64,000 nt of DNA from assembly GCA_035526335.1 (NCBI GenBank), contig DATLCN010000053.1, positions 1 through 64,000 of the forward strand, given 5' to 3'. This stretch comes from GCA-2861595 sp035526335 (GTDB lineage Bacteria > Actinomycetota > Acidimicrobiia > Acidimicrobiales > GCA-2861595). Below the pieces are notes generated by a model that did not search any database, had not been told where the DNA came from, and saw nothing but the letters and a program-made list of their open reading frames with translations. Positions within the stretch are counted from its first letter, which is position 1; each line of letters begins with the position of its first letter. A program made the translations under genes and the position numbers. Shown here piece by piece: positions 31,093 through 37,961 of this stretch.

Positions 31093-31718
31093 TGGCTCGC
31101 TACACCGGTCCCGTCTGCCGGCTCTGCCGGCGCGAAAAGATGAAGCTGTTCCTCAAGGGCGCCAAGTGCGACACCATGAAGTGCCCGATCGAGCGCCGGC
31201 CCTACCCGCCCGGAGAGCACGGCCGTGATCGCATGCGCCAGGGCTCGGAGTACCTGAACCAGTTGCGGGAGAAGCAGAAGGCGAGGCGCATCTACGGGGT
31301 GCTCGAGAAGCAGTTCGCCAACATGTACGTGGAGGCCACCCGCCAGTCGGGCATCACCGGCGAGAACCTCCTACGCATGCTCGAGCTTCGCCTCGACAAC
31401 GTGGTGTTCCGTGCCGGCTGGGGCTCCAGCCGCAACCAGTCCCGCCAGCTCGTGCGCCACGGCCACGTCCTGGTCAACGGCAAGCGGGTCGACATTCCCA
31501 GCTATCGCCTCCGCAAAGGTGAGGTCGTGTCCCTGAGGGAGCGGTCCCGCACCATGGTGGTGGTGCGCCACAACGTCGACACGCTCGACCGGCAGGTGCC
31601 GCCGTGGCTGGAGGCCGGTGCCGAGGGCTTCGAGGTCACCGTGCGCGACGTGCCCATGCGAGAGCACATCGATGTTCCTGTTCGTGAGCAGCTCATCGTC
31701 GAGCTGTATTCCAAATAG
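31092..31718 (+). CDS. rpsD: 30S ribosomal protein S4, zinc-binding form
   Basis: uS4 is a primary assembly protein and, in several bacteria, the alpha-operon repressor. The ATG overlaps the rpsK stop and gives 208 residues, MARYTGPVCRLCRREKMKLF. Four cysteines (C9, C12, C26, C31) form the N-terminal zinc site. The S4 RNA-binding domain contains RLDNVVFRAGWG and RQLVRHGHVLVNGKRVDIPS. CGGAGGG precedes the start. Confidence 0.97.
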   Translation: MARYTGPVCRLCRREKMKLFLKGAKCDTMKCPIERRPYPPGEHGRDRMRQGSEYLNQLREKQKARRIYGVLEKQFANMYVEATRQSGITGENLLRMLELRLDNVVFRAGWGSSRNQSRQLVRHGHVLVNGKRVDIPSYRLRKGEVVSLRERSRTMVVVRHNVDTLDRQVPPWLEAGAEGFEVTVRDVPMREHIDVPVREQLIVELYSK

Positions 31719-31732
31719 CGGTAGGAGATTCC

Positions 31733-32677
31733 TTGCTGATCATCCAACGTCCAACGGTCGAAGCTGCCGGCGAGGTGGAGGCGAACCGTCAGCGTTTCGC
31801 CATCGGTCCACTGGAGCCCGGCTTCGGCCACACTCTGGGCAATTCGCTCCGGCGAACCCTTCTGTCCTCCATCCCCGGAGCGGCGGTGACCCAGGTCCGC
31901 TTCGACGACGCCCTCCACGAGTTCACCACCCTGCCGGGTGTGAAAGAGGACGTCACCGACCTCATGCTGAACCTGAAGGACCTGGTGCTGCGGGTCGACA
32001 CCGACGAGCCGGTCGTCCTGCGCCTCGACATCCGGGGCCCGGCGACGGTCACCGCCGCCGACATCCAGACGGTGTCCGACGTGGAGATCCTCAATCCAGA
32101 GCTTCACATCGCCAACGTCAGCGCCAAGGGGCGCCTCGCCGTCGACCTCACCGTGGAGATCGGGCGGGGTTACGTGTCGGCCGACAAGAACAAGCACTCG
32201 GGCACCATCGGCGTGCTTCCGATGGACTCGATCTTCTCGCCGGTCCGGCGGGTGGCCTTCACCGTCGAGCCCACGAGGGTCGAGCAGTCCACGAACTTCG
32301 ACCGCCTCATCATCGACGTCGAAACCGACGGTTCGCTGACCCCGGCCCAGGCGCTGGCTTCCGCGGGTGACACGCTGCGGTCGCTGGTCGGGCTGGTGGC
32401 GGACATGACGGACGCTCCGCGAGGACTGGAGCTGGGCGAGGTCAGCTCGTCCACCCGTGGGTCGCCCGATCTCGATCTCGCCATCGAGGACCTCGACCTT
32501 TCCGAGCGTCCCCGCAACTGCCTCAAGCGGGCGCAGGTGAACACGATCGGCGAGCTTCTCGGCAAGACCCACGAGGAGCTGCTGGCTATCACCAACTTCG
32601 GCCAGAAGTCGCTCGACGAGGTGCTCCAGAAGCTCGACGAGCGTGGGCTCAGCCTGCGCGGCCGCGGCGGCGAGTAG
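31733..32677 (+). CDS. rpoA: DNA-directed RNA polymerase alpha subunit
   Basis: The alpha dimer nucleates RNA polymerase assembly and its C-terminal domain contacts upstream DNA and activators. It has 314 residues. The TTG at 31733 has AGGAG five bases upstream and gives MLIIQRPTVEAAGEVEANRQ. The N-terminal domain contains GFGHTLGNSLRRTLLSSIPG. A linker joins it to the C-terminal domain at about residues 245-314, with LGKTHEELLAITNFGQKSLD. Confidence 0.97.
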   Translation: MLIIQRPTVEAAGEVEANRQRFAIGPLEPGFGHTLGNSLRRTLLSSIPGAAVTQVRFDDALHEFTTLPGVKEDVTDLMLNLKDLVLRVDTDEPVVLRLDIRGPATVTAADIQTVSDVEILNPELHIANVSAKGRLAVDLTVEIGRGYVSADKNKHSGTIGVLPMDSIFSPVRRVAFTVEPTRVEQSTNFDRLIIDVETDGSLTPAQALASAGDTLRSLVGLVADMTDAPRGLELGEVSSSTRGSPDLDLAIEDLDLSERPRNCLKRAQVNTIGELLGKTHEELLAITNFGQKSLDEVLQKLDERGLSLRGRGGE

Positions 32678-32683
32678 CCCGCC

Positions 32684-33037
32684 ATGCGAGGGACTCCGAA
32701 GAAGGGCGCCCGCTTCGGCGGGAGCGCGTCGCACCAGAAGGCCATGTTCGGCAACCTGGTGGCCTCGTTGATCGCGGCCGAGGCGCTGGTGACCACGGAG
32801 GCCAAAGCCAAGGCGCTTCGTCCGATCATGGAGAAGGTCATCACCAAGGCGAAGAAGGGTGGCGTGCACCGTCACCGCCTGGTCGTGGCCTTCATACGGG
32901 ACAAGGACATGGCCCACAAGCTCTTCGAGGACATCGGCCCCCGCTATGCCGACCGGCCGGGTGGCTATACGAGGATCCTGAAGCTGGGCCCCCGCCACGG
33001 CGACAACGCCCCGATGGCCCGCATCGAACTCCTCTGA
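32684..33037 (+). CDS. rplQ: 50S ribosomal protein L17
   Basis: bL17 lies near the tunnel exit. It has 117 residues starting MRGTPKKGARFGGSASHQKA, with the C-terminal GGYTRILKLGPRHGDNAPMA. It is followed by truA after 16 bases, the standard end of the alpha operon. Confidence 0.97.
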   Translation: MRGTPKKGARFGGSASHQKAMFGNLVASLIAAEALVTTEAKAKALRPIMEKVITKAKKGGVHRHRLVVAFIRDKDMAHKLFEDIGPRYADRPGGYTRILKLGPRHGDNAPMARIELL

Positions 33038-33053
33038 TCCAGACGGCGCACGT

Positions 33054-34019
33054 GTGACGCTGTTCGACGCGGAGGATGCCGGAGACCGGTCCTCCAGCGT
33101 CGACCGGGCGCTCGCTGTCGAGGTCGGGAAGGCGCCGCCGTCTTCGACCCGGCTCCGGATGACGGTGGCCTACGACGGCTCCGGGTTCCACGGTTTCGCC
33201 TACAACGCCGGAGTGGCCACCGTCGCCGGGGCCCTCCGCAAGGCGCTGGCCAAGGTGTTGGGTCATGAGGTCGACCTGACCTGCGCAGGGCGCACGGACA
33301 AAGGCGTTCACGCCTGGGGCCAGGTTGTGCACCTCGACGTGGCCCCAGGCGTCGCCCGGGAGACGCCGGCGGAGCCTGCCGCGGCACCAGTGGAGGCGCC
33401 GGCCCTCCCCGCCCCCGAGCTGCCGGCCTCCGCCCGCTGCCCCGGAGAGCGGCGGGCGGAAGAGGCGGCCGTGGATCTGGTTCGCCTCCAGCGCTCTTTG
33501 AACCGGATGCTGGCCCCGAAGATCGTGGTCCGGGAGGTGGCGGTCGCCAGGCCCGGGTTCGATGCCCGCCGCTCGGCGATCGGCCGGCGCTACCGCTACA
33601 CCGTCCTCAACCGTCCATTGCCGGACCCCTTCCTGGCCACCACCACCTGGCACGTCGTCGAGCCGCTCGACGTGCGGGCCATGCAGCTGGCGTGCGACCC
33701 TCTTATCGGCGAGCACGACTGGTCGGCCTTCTGCCGAAGAGTGGGAGAGGACGCCTCATTGGTGAGGGTGGTGCGCGGCGCCCGGTGGCTTGAGCTCGGG
33801 GACGGGTTGCTGCGGTTCGACATCGAGGCCAACGCCTTCTGCCAGCAGATGGTCCGCTCCCTCGTCGGCACTCTGGTGGCCGTGGGGCGTGGGCGGCTCC
33901 GTGCCGGTGACATCGGTGGGGTCGTTCGTTCCCGCGACCGGGCCCTGGCCGCCCAGCCGGCGCCGCCACAGGGATTGTGCCTATGGGAGGCCCTGTACCC
34001 CCCTAACCCGCGCACATAG
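33054..34019 (+). CDS. truA: tRNA pseudouridine synthase A with a Pro/Ala-rich insertion
   Basis: TruA converts uridines 38-40 of the tRNA anticodon arm to pseudouridine. The catalytic aspartate is D82 in the motif GRTDKGVHAWGQ; other family segments are RRYRYTVLNRP, HDWSAFC and FCQQMVRSLVGTLV. It has 321 residues, against about 250-280 in the family. There are about 35 extra residues before MTVAYDGSGFHGF (an ATG at 33159 would remove them), and a Pro/Ala/Glu-rich insertion at about 100-140. The GTG start 16 bases after rplQ is retained because the frame is open and coupled. Its stop lies inside a terminator palindrome. Confidence 0.93.
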   Translation: MTLFDAEDAGDRSSSVDRALAVEVGKAPPSSTRLRMTVAYDGSGFHGFAYNAGVATVAGALRKALAKVLGHEVDLTCAGRTDKGVHAWGQVVHLDVAPGVARETPAEPAAAPVEAPALPAPELPASARCPGERRAEEAAVDLVRLQRSLNRMLAPKIVVREVAVARPGFDARRSAIGRRYRYTVLNRPLPDPFLATTTWHVVEPLDVRAMQLACDPLIGEHDWSAFCRRVGEDASLVRVVRGARWLELGDGLLRFDIEANAFCQQMVRSLVGTLVAVGRGRLRAGDIGGVVRSRDRALAAQPAPPQGLCLWEALYPPNPRT

Positions 34020-34042
34020 GGGGCGGATTCCGCCCCCTATGT
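34014..34042. terminator. Perfect bidirectional hairpin terminator between truA and the DUF1385 gene
   Basis: Thirteen bases (34014-34026, starting ACATAGGGGG) pair without mismatch with 34030-34042 across a three-base loop ATT. The TAG stops of both convergent genes lie within the two arms, and both proteins end with an ACA threonine codon. There is no clear T-run on either side. The position between convergent operons makes a bidirectional terminator the best reading. Confidence 0.8.
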
Positions 34043-34861
34043 AATCCGCATCGCGATGTCTGGAGCGCCGGCGGTAAGGCGAGCGTGCTCGGCGATACAG
34101 GCGGCCAACGCTCGGCACCCGACCTGTTGCTCAGCCGCGGTGGGCTCGGCAGTGGTGATCCACCGCTGGAGCCCACGGCCGCCGGCCAGCAGGAGCCGGC
34201 CGGCCACGGCACTTGGCCGGCGGGCGGCGAGGGAGACGACCTCAGCGGCCGACGCGATCGCCAGCAGGACAGCGGGAATCTGAAGTACCGCTGGAACGTC
34301 GCCCAGTGGTCCGGCGACCAGCATCAGCAGGAAGACCAGATTTGTGCCGCAGCGGTTGTGGACGCGGGAGCTGCCCATCACGGAACTGACGTCGGCGATG
34401 TCCAGGCCCGCCTCGTAGGCCGTAACCGCCTTGTGCTCGGCACCGTGATAGCGCCACAGCGCGGCCGGTGCCGCCAGGCGAAGTACCAACAGGGTGGCGA
34501 GCCACGGGACGGCGAGGGCGGTGGCCGACGCAATGCCGGTGAGTCGGGTTCCGGCGAAGGCGAAGGAGAGGGCTATCGACAGGAGCTCGACACCTGCGAT
34601 GACGTAGAGGAACCGCCGGTTGGCAGCACTGACCCCACGGCGACCGCTCCCGCGGCCGAGCAGACCTCGACCCATACCCAGGCTCAACCCGCCGGAGAGT
34701 GCGGTGACGACCCGCAGTACCGGGACTCCTGCAGCTGTTCTTGGCCGCACAGCACCCAGCTCGACGGAGCCGTCCGCTCTCGCGATGGCCCATGCACGGT
34801 CGGTGCGCATGAGCACCCCGTCGGCCAGTGCTTGCCCGCCCACCCTCACCTGCTCCGCCAT
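34037..34861 (-). CDS. DUF1385 family membrane protein
   Basis: This 274-residue protein belongs to the DUF1385 family, whose biochemical role is not established. The N-terminal family motif is VGGQALADGVLMR (residues 7-19) and the second is YHGAEHKAVTAYE with HGAEH at 139-143. Hydrophobic stretches at about 83-105, 112-135 and 170-205 suggest three or four membrane helices. In other actinobacteria and Firmicutes the family is found near rpmE and prfA; here it stands alone, opposite in strand to the ribosomal genes. The ATG at 34861 has an AAAGGGG site upstream. A -10-like TACAAT is at 34894-34889. Confidence 0.85.
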   Translation of the reverse strand: MAEQVRVGGQALADGVLMRTDRAWAIARADGSVELGAVRPRTAAGVPVLRVVTALSGGLSLGMGRGLLGRGSGRRGVSAANRRFLYVIAGVELLSIALSFAFAGTRLTGIASATALAVPWLATLLVLRLAAPAALWRYHGAEHKAVTAYEAGLDIADVSSVMGSSRVHNRCGTNLVFLLMLVAGPLGDVPAVLQIPAVLLAIASAAEVVSLAARRPSAVAGRLLLAGGRGLQRWITTAEPTAAEQQVGCRALAACIAEHARLTAGAPDIAMRIT

Positions 34862-34923
34862 CGCCGCCACCCCTTTGGTCTGAATGAGATTGTAAAGCCC
34901 GTCGGTGACCCGGGGCGGCGCGG

Positions 34924-34953
34924 TTGCCGGCCGGACCGCCGGCGCCCTATCCT
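34924..34953 (+). promoter_or_regulatory. Candidate promoter of rplM-rpsI-glmM
   Basis: TTGCCG (34924-34929), 18 bases and TATCCT (34948-34953) lie 38 bases before the rplM GTG, in the intergenic region shared with the divergent DUF1385 gene. Confidence 0.55.
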
Positions 34954-34990
34954 GAAGAGCCCGGTCCCGGGCCAACCGGAAGGTTCTTTC

Positions 34991-35452
34991 GTGCGCACGT
35001 ACTCTCCAAAGTCCTCTGACATCACACGCGCCTGGCACGTGGTCGACGCCGACGGCGCCGTCCTCGGCCGCTTGGCCTCCGAGGTGGCCAGCGTCCTGCG
35101 CGGCAAGCACAAGCCGACGTTCGCCCCCAACATGGACACCGGCGACCACGTGATCGTGGTCAATGCGGCCAAGATCACCATGACCTCGGACAAGGCGTCG
35201 AAGAAGCTCGCTTACCGCCACTCCGGATATCCCGGCGGCCTCCGCAGCCAGACCTACGAAATCCTCCTCGCGACCAAGCCCGACCAGGCCATCCGCAAGG
35301 CGGTCCGCGGCATGCTGCCGAAGGGTCCCCTCGGGCGGAGCATGATCAAGAAGCTCAAGATCTACGCCGGGCCCACCCATCCCCACGAGGCCCAGCAGCC
35401 CCAGCCCCGCGCCCTGGTCTCCGCCCGCCCCCTCGCATCGAAAGGCGCGTGA
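34991..35452 (+). CDS. rplM: 50S ribosomal protein L13
   Basis: uL13 is an early-binding large-subunit protein. The GTG at 34991 has GGAAGG seven bases upstream and gives 153 residues, MRTYSPKSSDITRAWHVVDA. Family motifs are LGRLASEVASVLRGKHKP, HVIVVNAAKI and RGMLPKGPLGRSMIKKL. rpsI starts six bases later. Confidence 0.96.
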   Translation: MRTYSPKSSDITRAWHVVDADGAVLGRLASEVASVLRGKHKPTFAPNMDTGDHVIVVNAAKITMTSDKASKKLAYRHSGYPGGLRSQTYEILLATKPDQAIRKAVRGMLPKGPLGRSMIKKLKIYAGPTHPHEAQQPQPRALVSARPLASKGA

Positions 35453-35458
35453 CGGAAC

Positions 35459-35851
35459 ATGCCCAAGCCCCTCACCCAGACCACCGGACGTCGCAAGGAG
35501 GCGGTGGCCCGCGTGCGGCTGCGGCCCGGTACCGGTGTCGTCACCGTCAACCGCCGCGCCCTCAAGGAGTACTTCCCGTCGGCCGTGCAGTGCACGCTGG
35601 CCACCGAGCCCCTCCGGCTGACCGAGGTGGAGGACGTCTACGACGTCGAGGCCACCATCGACGGCGGCGGGGTGTCCGGCCAGGCCGGCGCTCTGCGCAT
35701 GGGCATCGCGCGGGCTCTGGTCGAGCTCGACCCCGAGCAGCGCACGGCCCTCAAGCGGGCGGGGTTCCTCACGCGCGACTCCCGCGAGAAGGAGAGCAAG
35801 AAGTACGGCCTCAAGAAGGCCCGTAAGGCGCCGCAGTACTCGAAGCGCTGA
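35459..35851 (+). CDS. rpsI: 30S ribosomal protein S9
   Basis: uS9 reaches the P-site tRNA with its C-terminal tail. It has 130 residues, with TTGRRKEAVARVRLRPGTG near the start and the terminal KARKAPQYSKR. The length is normal. It forms an operon with rplM and leads into glmM 14 bases on. Confidence 0.96.
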   Translation: MPKPLTQTTGRRKEAVARVRLRPGTGVVTVNRRALKEYFPSAVQCTLATEPLRLTEVEDVYDVEATIDGGGVSGQAGALRMGIARALVELDPEQRTALKRAGFLTRDSREKESKKYGLKKARKAPQYSKR

Positions 35852-35865
35852 GCACCACCACCTCC

Positions 35866-37227
35866 GTGGGCGTGCAGTTCGGTACCGACGGTGTGCGGGG
35901 GGTGGCAAACCGTGAGCTCACGCCCGAGCTGGTGCTGGCTCTCGGTCGGGCCGCGGCCAGGATCCTCGAAGGCTCACGGTTCCTCGTCGGTCGCGACACC
36001 CGGCTCTCGGGCCCCCTCCTCCAGGCCGCCCTTTCCGCCGGACTGGCTTCCGAGGGGTGCACGGTCGTCGACCTCGGAGTGGTGCCCACTCCGGCTGTCG
36101 CTTTCGGCTCGGCCGCGGACGCTTGCCCGGGCGCGGTGATCTCGGCGTCACACAACCCTTTCGGTGACAACGGGGTCAAGCTCTTCGCCGCCGGCGGCAG
36201 GAAGCTCGACGATCCCACCGAGCAGTCGCTCGAGGCTGAACTGGACAGGATTCTCGCCGGCCACCGGAAGCACGCCGTGCCCGCCGGCGCCGGCGTGGGA
36301 CGTCTGGAGCCCGCCGGCCGCGTGGTCGCCGACTACGAGGATCACCTGGTCGCCTCCCTCGAAGGGCGCAGCCTCCGTGGTCTGCGGGTGGTGGTGGACT
36401 GCTCCAACGGAGCCGGGTGCCACATCGCGCCGCGGGTGCTGGAAGCTCTTGGGGCCGAGGTCGAGTCCATCTCCGGCAGCCCCGACGGCACGAACATCAA
36501 CGATGGGTGCGGGTCCACCTTCCCCGCGCCACTCCAGCGGGCCGTCGTGTCGTCCGGAGCCGACGCCGGCCTGGCCCTCGACGGTGACGCCGACCGAGTT
36601 CTGGCGGTCGACCACCTCGGGGCCCTCGTCGACGGGGACCAGGTTCTCGCCCTCTGCGCCATGGACCTGCGGGCCCGGGGGCGGCTGAAGGACGACACGG
36701 TGGTCGCCACGGTGATGGCCAATCTCGGGTTCCGCCGGGCCATGGCCGCCGCCGGCGTGAAGGTGGAGGAGACCGCGGTCGGCGACCGCCACGTGCTCGA
36801 AGCGCTCGCCCGCGGCGGTTGGTCGCTCGGCGGCGAGCAGTCCGGCCACATCATCTTCTCCGATCTGGCCACCACCGGCGACGGCATCCTGACCGGGCTG
36901 CTGGCATTGGACGTCGTGGCCCGCAGCGGGAGGAGCCTGGCCGAGCTGGCCGGTCAGGTCATGGAGCGGTTGCCGCAGGTCCTGCACAACGTGGTCGTGC
37001 CGGCCGGCCGCGGCACGACGGAGGTCATGGAGCTCCTGCGGCCCGCGGTGGACGCTGCTGCCGCCGAGCTCGGCGACGGCGGCAGGGCGCTGGTGCGCCC
37101 GAGCGGCACCGAGCCGCTGGTCCGGGTGATGGTGGAAGCGGCCACGGAGGAGATGGCCGAGGCCACGGCCGCCCGGTTGGTGGCCGAGGTCGAGCGGGTC
37201 TGCCAGGAGGCCAACGCGGCTCGGTGA
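35866..37227 (+). CDS. glmM: Phosphoglucosamine mutase
   Basis: GlmM interconverts glucosamine-6-phosphate and glucosamine-1-phosphate, the second step to UDP-GlcNAc for peptidoglycan. It has 453 residues, normal length. The phosphoserine is S95 in ISASHNPFGDNG. The metal loop is LDGDADRVL, the sugar-binding loop GGEQSGHIIF, and the phosphate-binding loop RPSGTEPLVRVMVEA. The start is GTG. The rplM-rpsI-glmM-glmS order, well known in Actinobacteria, is kept here except for the small gene placed before the GlmS-like gene. Confidence 0.95.
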   Translation: MGVQFGTDGVRGVANRELTPELVLALGRAAARILEGSRFLVGRDTRLSGPLLQAALSAGLASEGCTVVDLGVVPTPAVAFGSAADACPGAVISASHNPFGDNGVKLFAAGGRKLDDPTEQSLEAELDRILAGHRKHAVPAGAGVGRLEPAGRVVADYEDHLVASLEGRSLRGLRVVVDCSNGAGCHIAPRVLEALGAEVESISGSPDGTNINDGCGSTFPAPLQRAVVSSGADAGLALDGDADRVLAVDHLGALVDGDQVLALCAMDLRARGRLKDDTVVATVMANLGFRRAMAAAGVKVEETAVGDRHVLEALARGGWSLGGEQSGHIIFSDLATTGDGILTGLLALDVVARSGRSLAELAGQVMERLPQVLHNVVVPAGRGTTEVMELLRPAVDAAAAELGDGGRALVRPSGTEPLVRVMVEAATEEMAEATAARLVAEVERVCQEANAAR

Positions 37228-37377
37228 GGACTCAGGTGTGCGCCGCGCCGACGGGCGACAGGAGTGCGGGCATTTGCTCCGGGAACGCCGACTTTCCGCC
37301 CACGAACGCAATGGGCGCCCTCGGTGGGCGACCGTGGACGGGTGACTCCCTGCGAGGTACCCTTACCTGAACCGCAC

Positions 37378-37399
37378 GCCACAAAGAGTGGCGGCTTTT
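37378..37399 (+). promoter_or_regulatory. Hairpin plus T-run before the secreted-protein gene
   Basis: GCCAC (37378-37382), loop AAAGA and GTGGC (37388-37392) form a small stem followed by GGCTTTT. It could end the glmM message or act as a leader structure, since the ribosome-binding site GGGGGAGA of the next gene starts four bases later. Just upstream AGGTA-CCCT-TACCT (37355-37368) is a short inverted repeat. Confidence 0.4.
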
Positions 37400-37416
37400 C
37401 ATGGGGGAGAGACAAA

Positions 37417-37848
37417 ATGGGACATCGCAGCACAGCAGGCCTGCTCGCGCTCGGGGTCGCGTCGACACTGTTGACGGGGGCCGCCGGGGCCGACCCGAGC
37501 AAGGGCGAGACCTTCCCGGTCACGTGCGACAACGGCCACAGCTATGTAGCCGTGTCCAACGGCAACGGCCTCTTCACCCCCGCCCACGACACGGCGAGCA
37601 ACGCCACCTTCGTGCCCGTGTCGTTCGGTGCCTTCACCGCCACCGTGACGGATGCCGACGGGAACGTGGTCGCGTCGTTCACCGACCCGGGGGAATCGAA
37701 GGGGCAGTCGGCCAAGGGCGTCAAGGATCCTGTCAACTGCACCTTCAGCTTCACCGAGGTCAGTGACGGGTCCGACCCCGACTTCCCCGCCGGCTACACC
37801 TTCACCGGCAGCGGCAGCGCCGTGGTGAGGATCACCCCGAGCCGCTGA
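37417..37848 (+). CDS. Small secreted protein of unknown function
   Basis: I do not recognise the family. The 143-residue product has a clear signal peptide: MGHRSTAGLLALGVASTLLT with probable cleavage after GAAGA near residue 25. The mature part of about 118 residues is rich in Thr, Ser, Asp and Gly, has no further membrane segment, and has two cysteines (in PVTCDNG and PVNCTFS) that could form a disulfide bond. The pattern suggests a small beta-rich extracytoplasmic domain. The ATG has GGGGGAGA six bases upstream. It lies between glmM and the GlmS-like gene, where no gene is normally found. Confidence 0.75.
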   Translation: MGHRSTAGLLALGVASTLLTGAAGADPSKGETFPVTCDNGHSYVAVSNGNGLFTPAHDTASNATFVPVSFGAFTATVTDADGNVVASFTDPGESKGQSAKGVKDPVNCTFSFTEVSDGSDPDFPAGYTFTGSGSAVVRITPSR

Positions 37849-37961
37849 CCGGCCTGTCCCCGTGGACGGCCCCGGTTCGGCGCCGGCCACGGGGGTCGTG
37901 CCGGCATTGCGGCACGCCCCTGAACCAACCCGGAGTGGGGGCCATAAGCTCGCCTCCACCC

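Noticed and set aside
34862..35908. N-terminal continuation of the DUF1385 frame over rplM and rpsI
   Set aside because: The DUF1385 family motif starts directly at MAEQVRVGGQ, and the upstream codons are antisense to two ribosomal protein genes.
37849..37961. glmS ribozyme or other metabolite-sensing RNA before the GlmS-like gene
   Set aside because: The 113 bases hold a simple 7-bp hairpin (CGTGCCG/CGGCACG, 37897-37916) but none of the conserved core of the glmS ribozyme, which is a Firmicutes feature.
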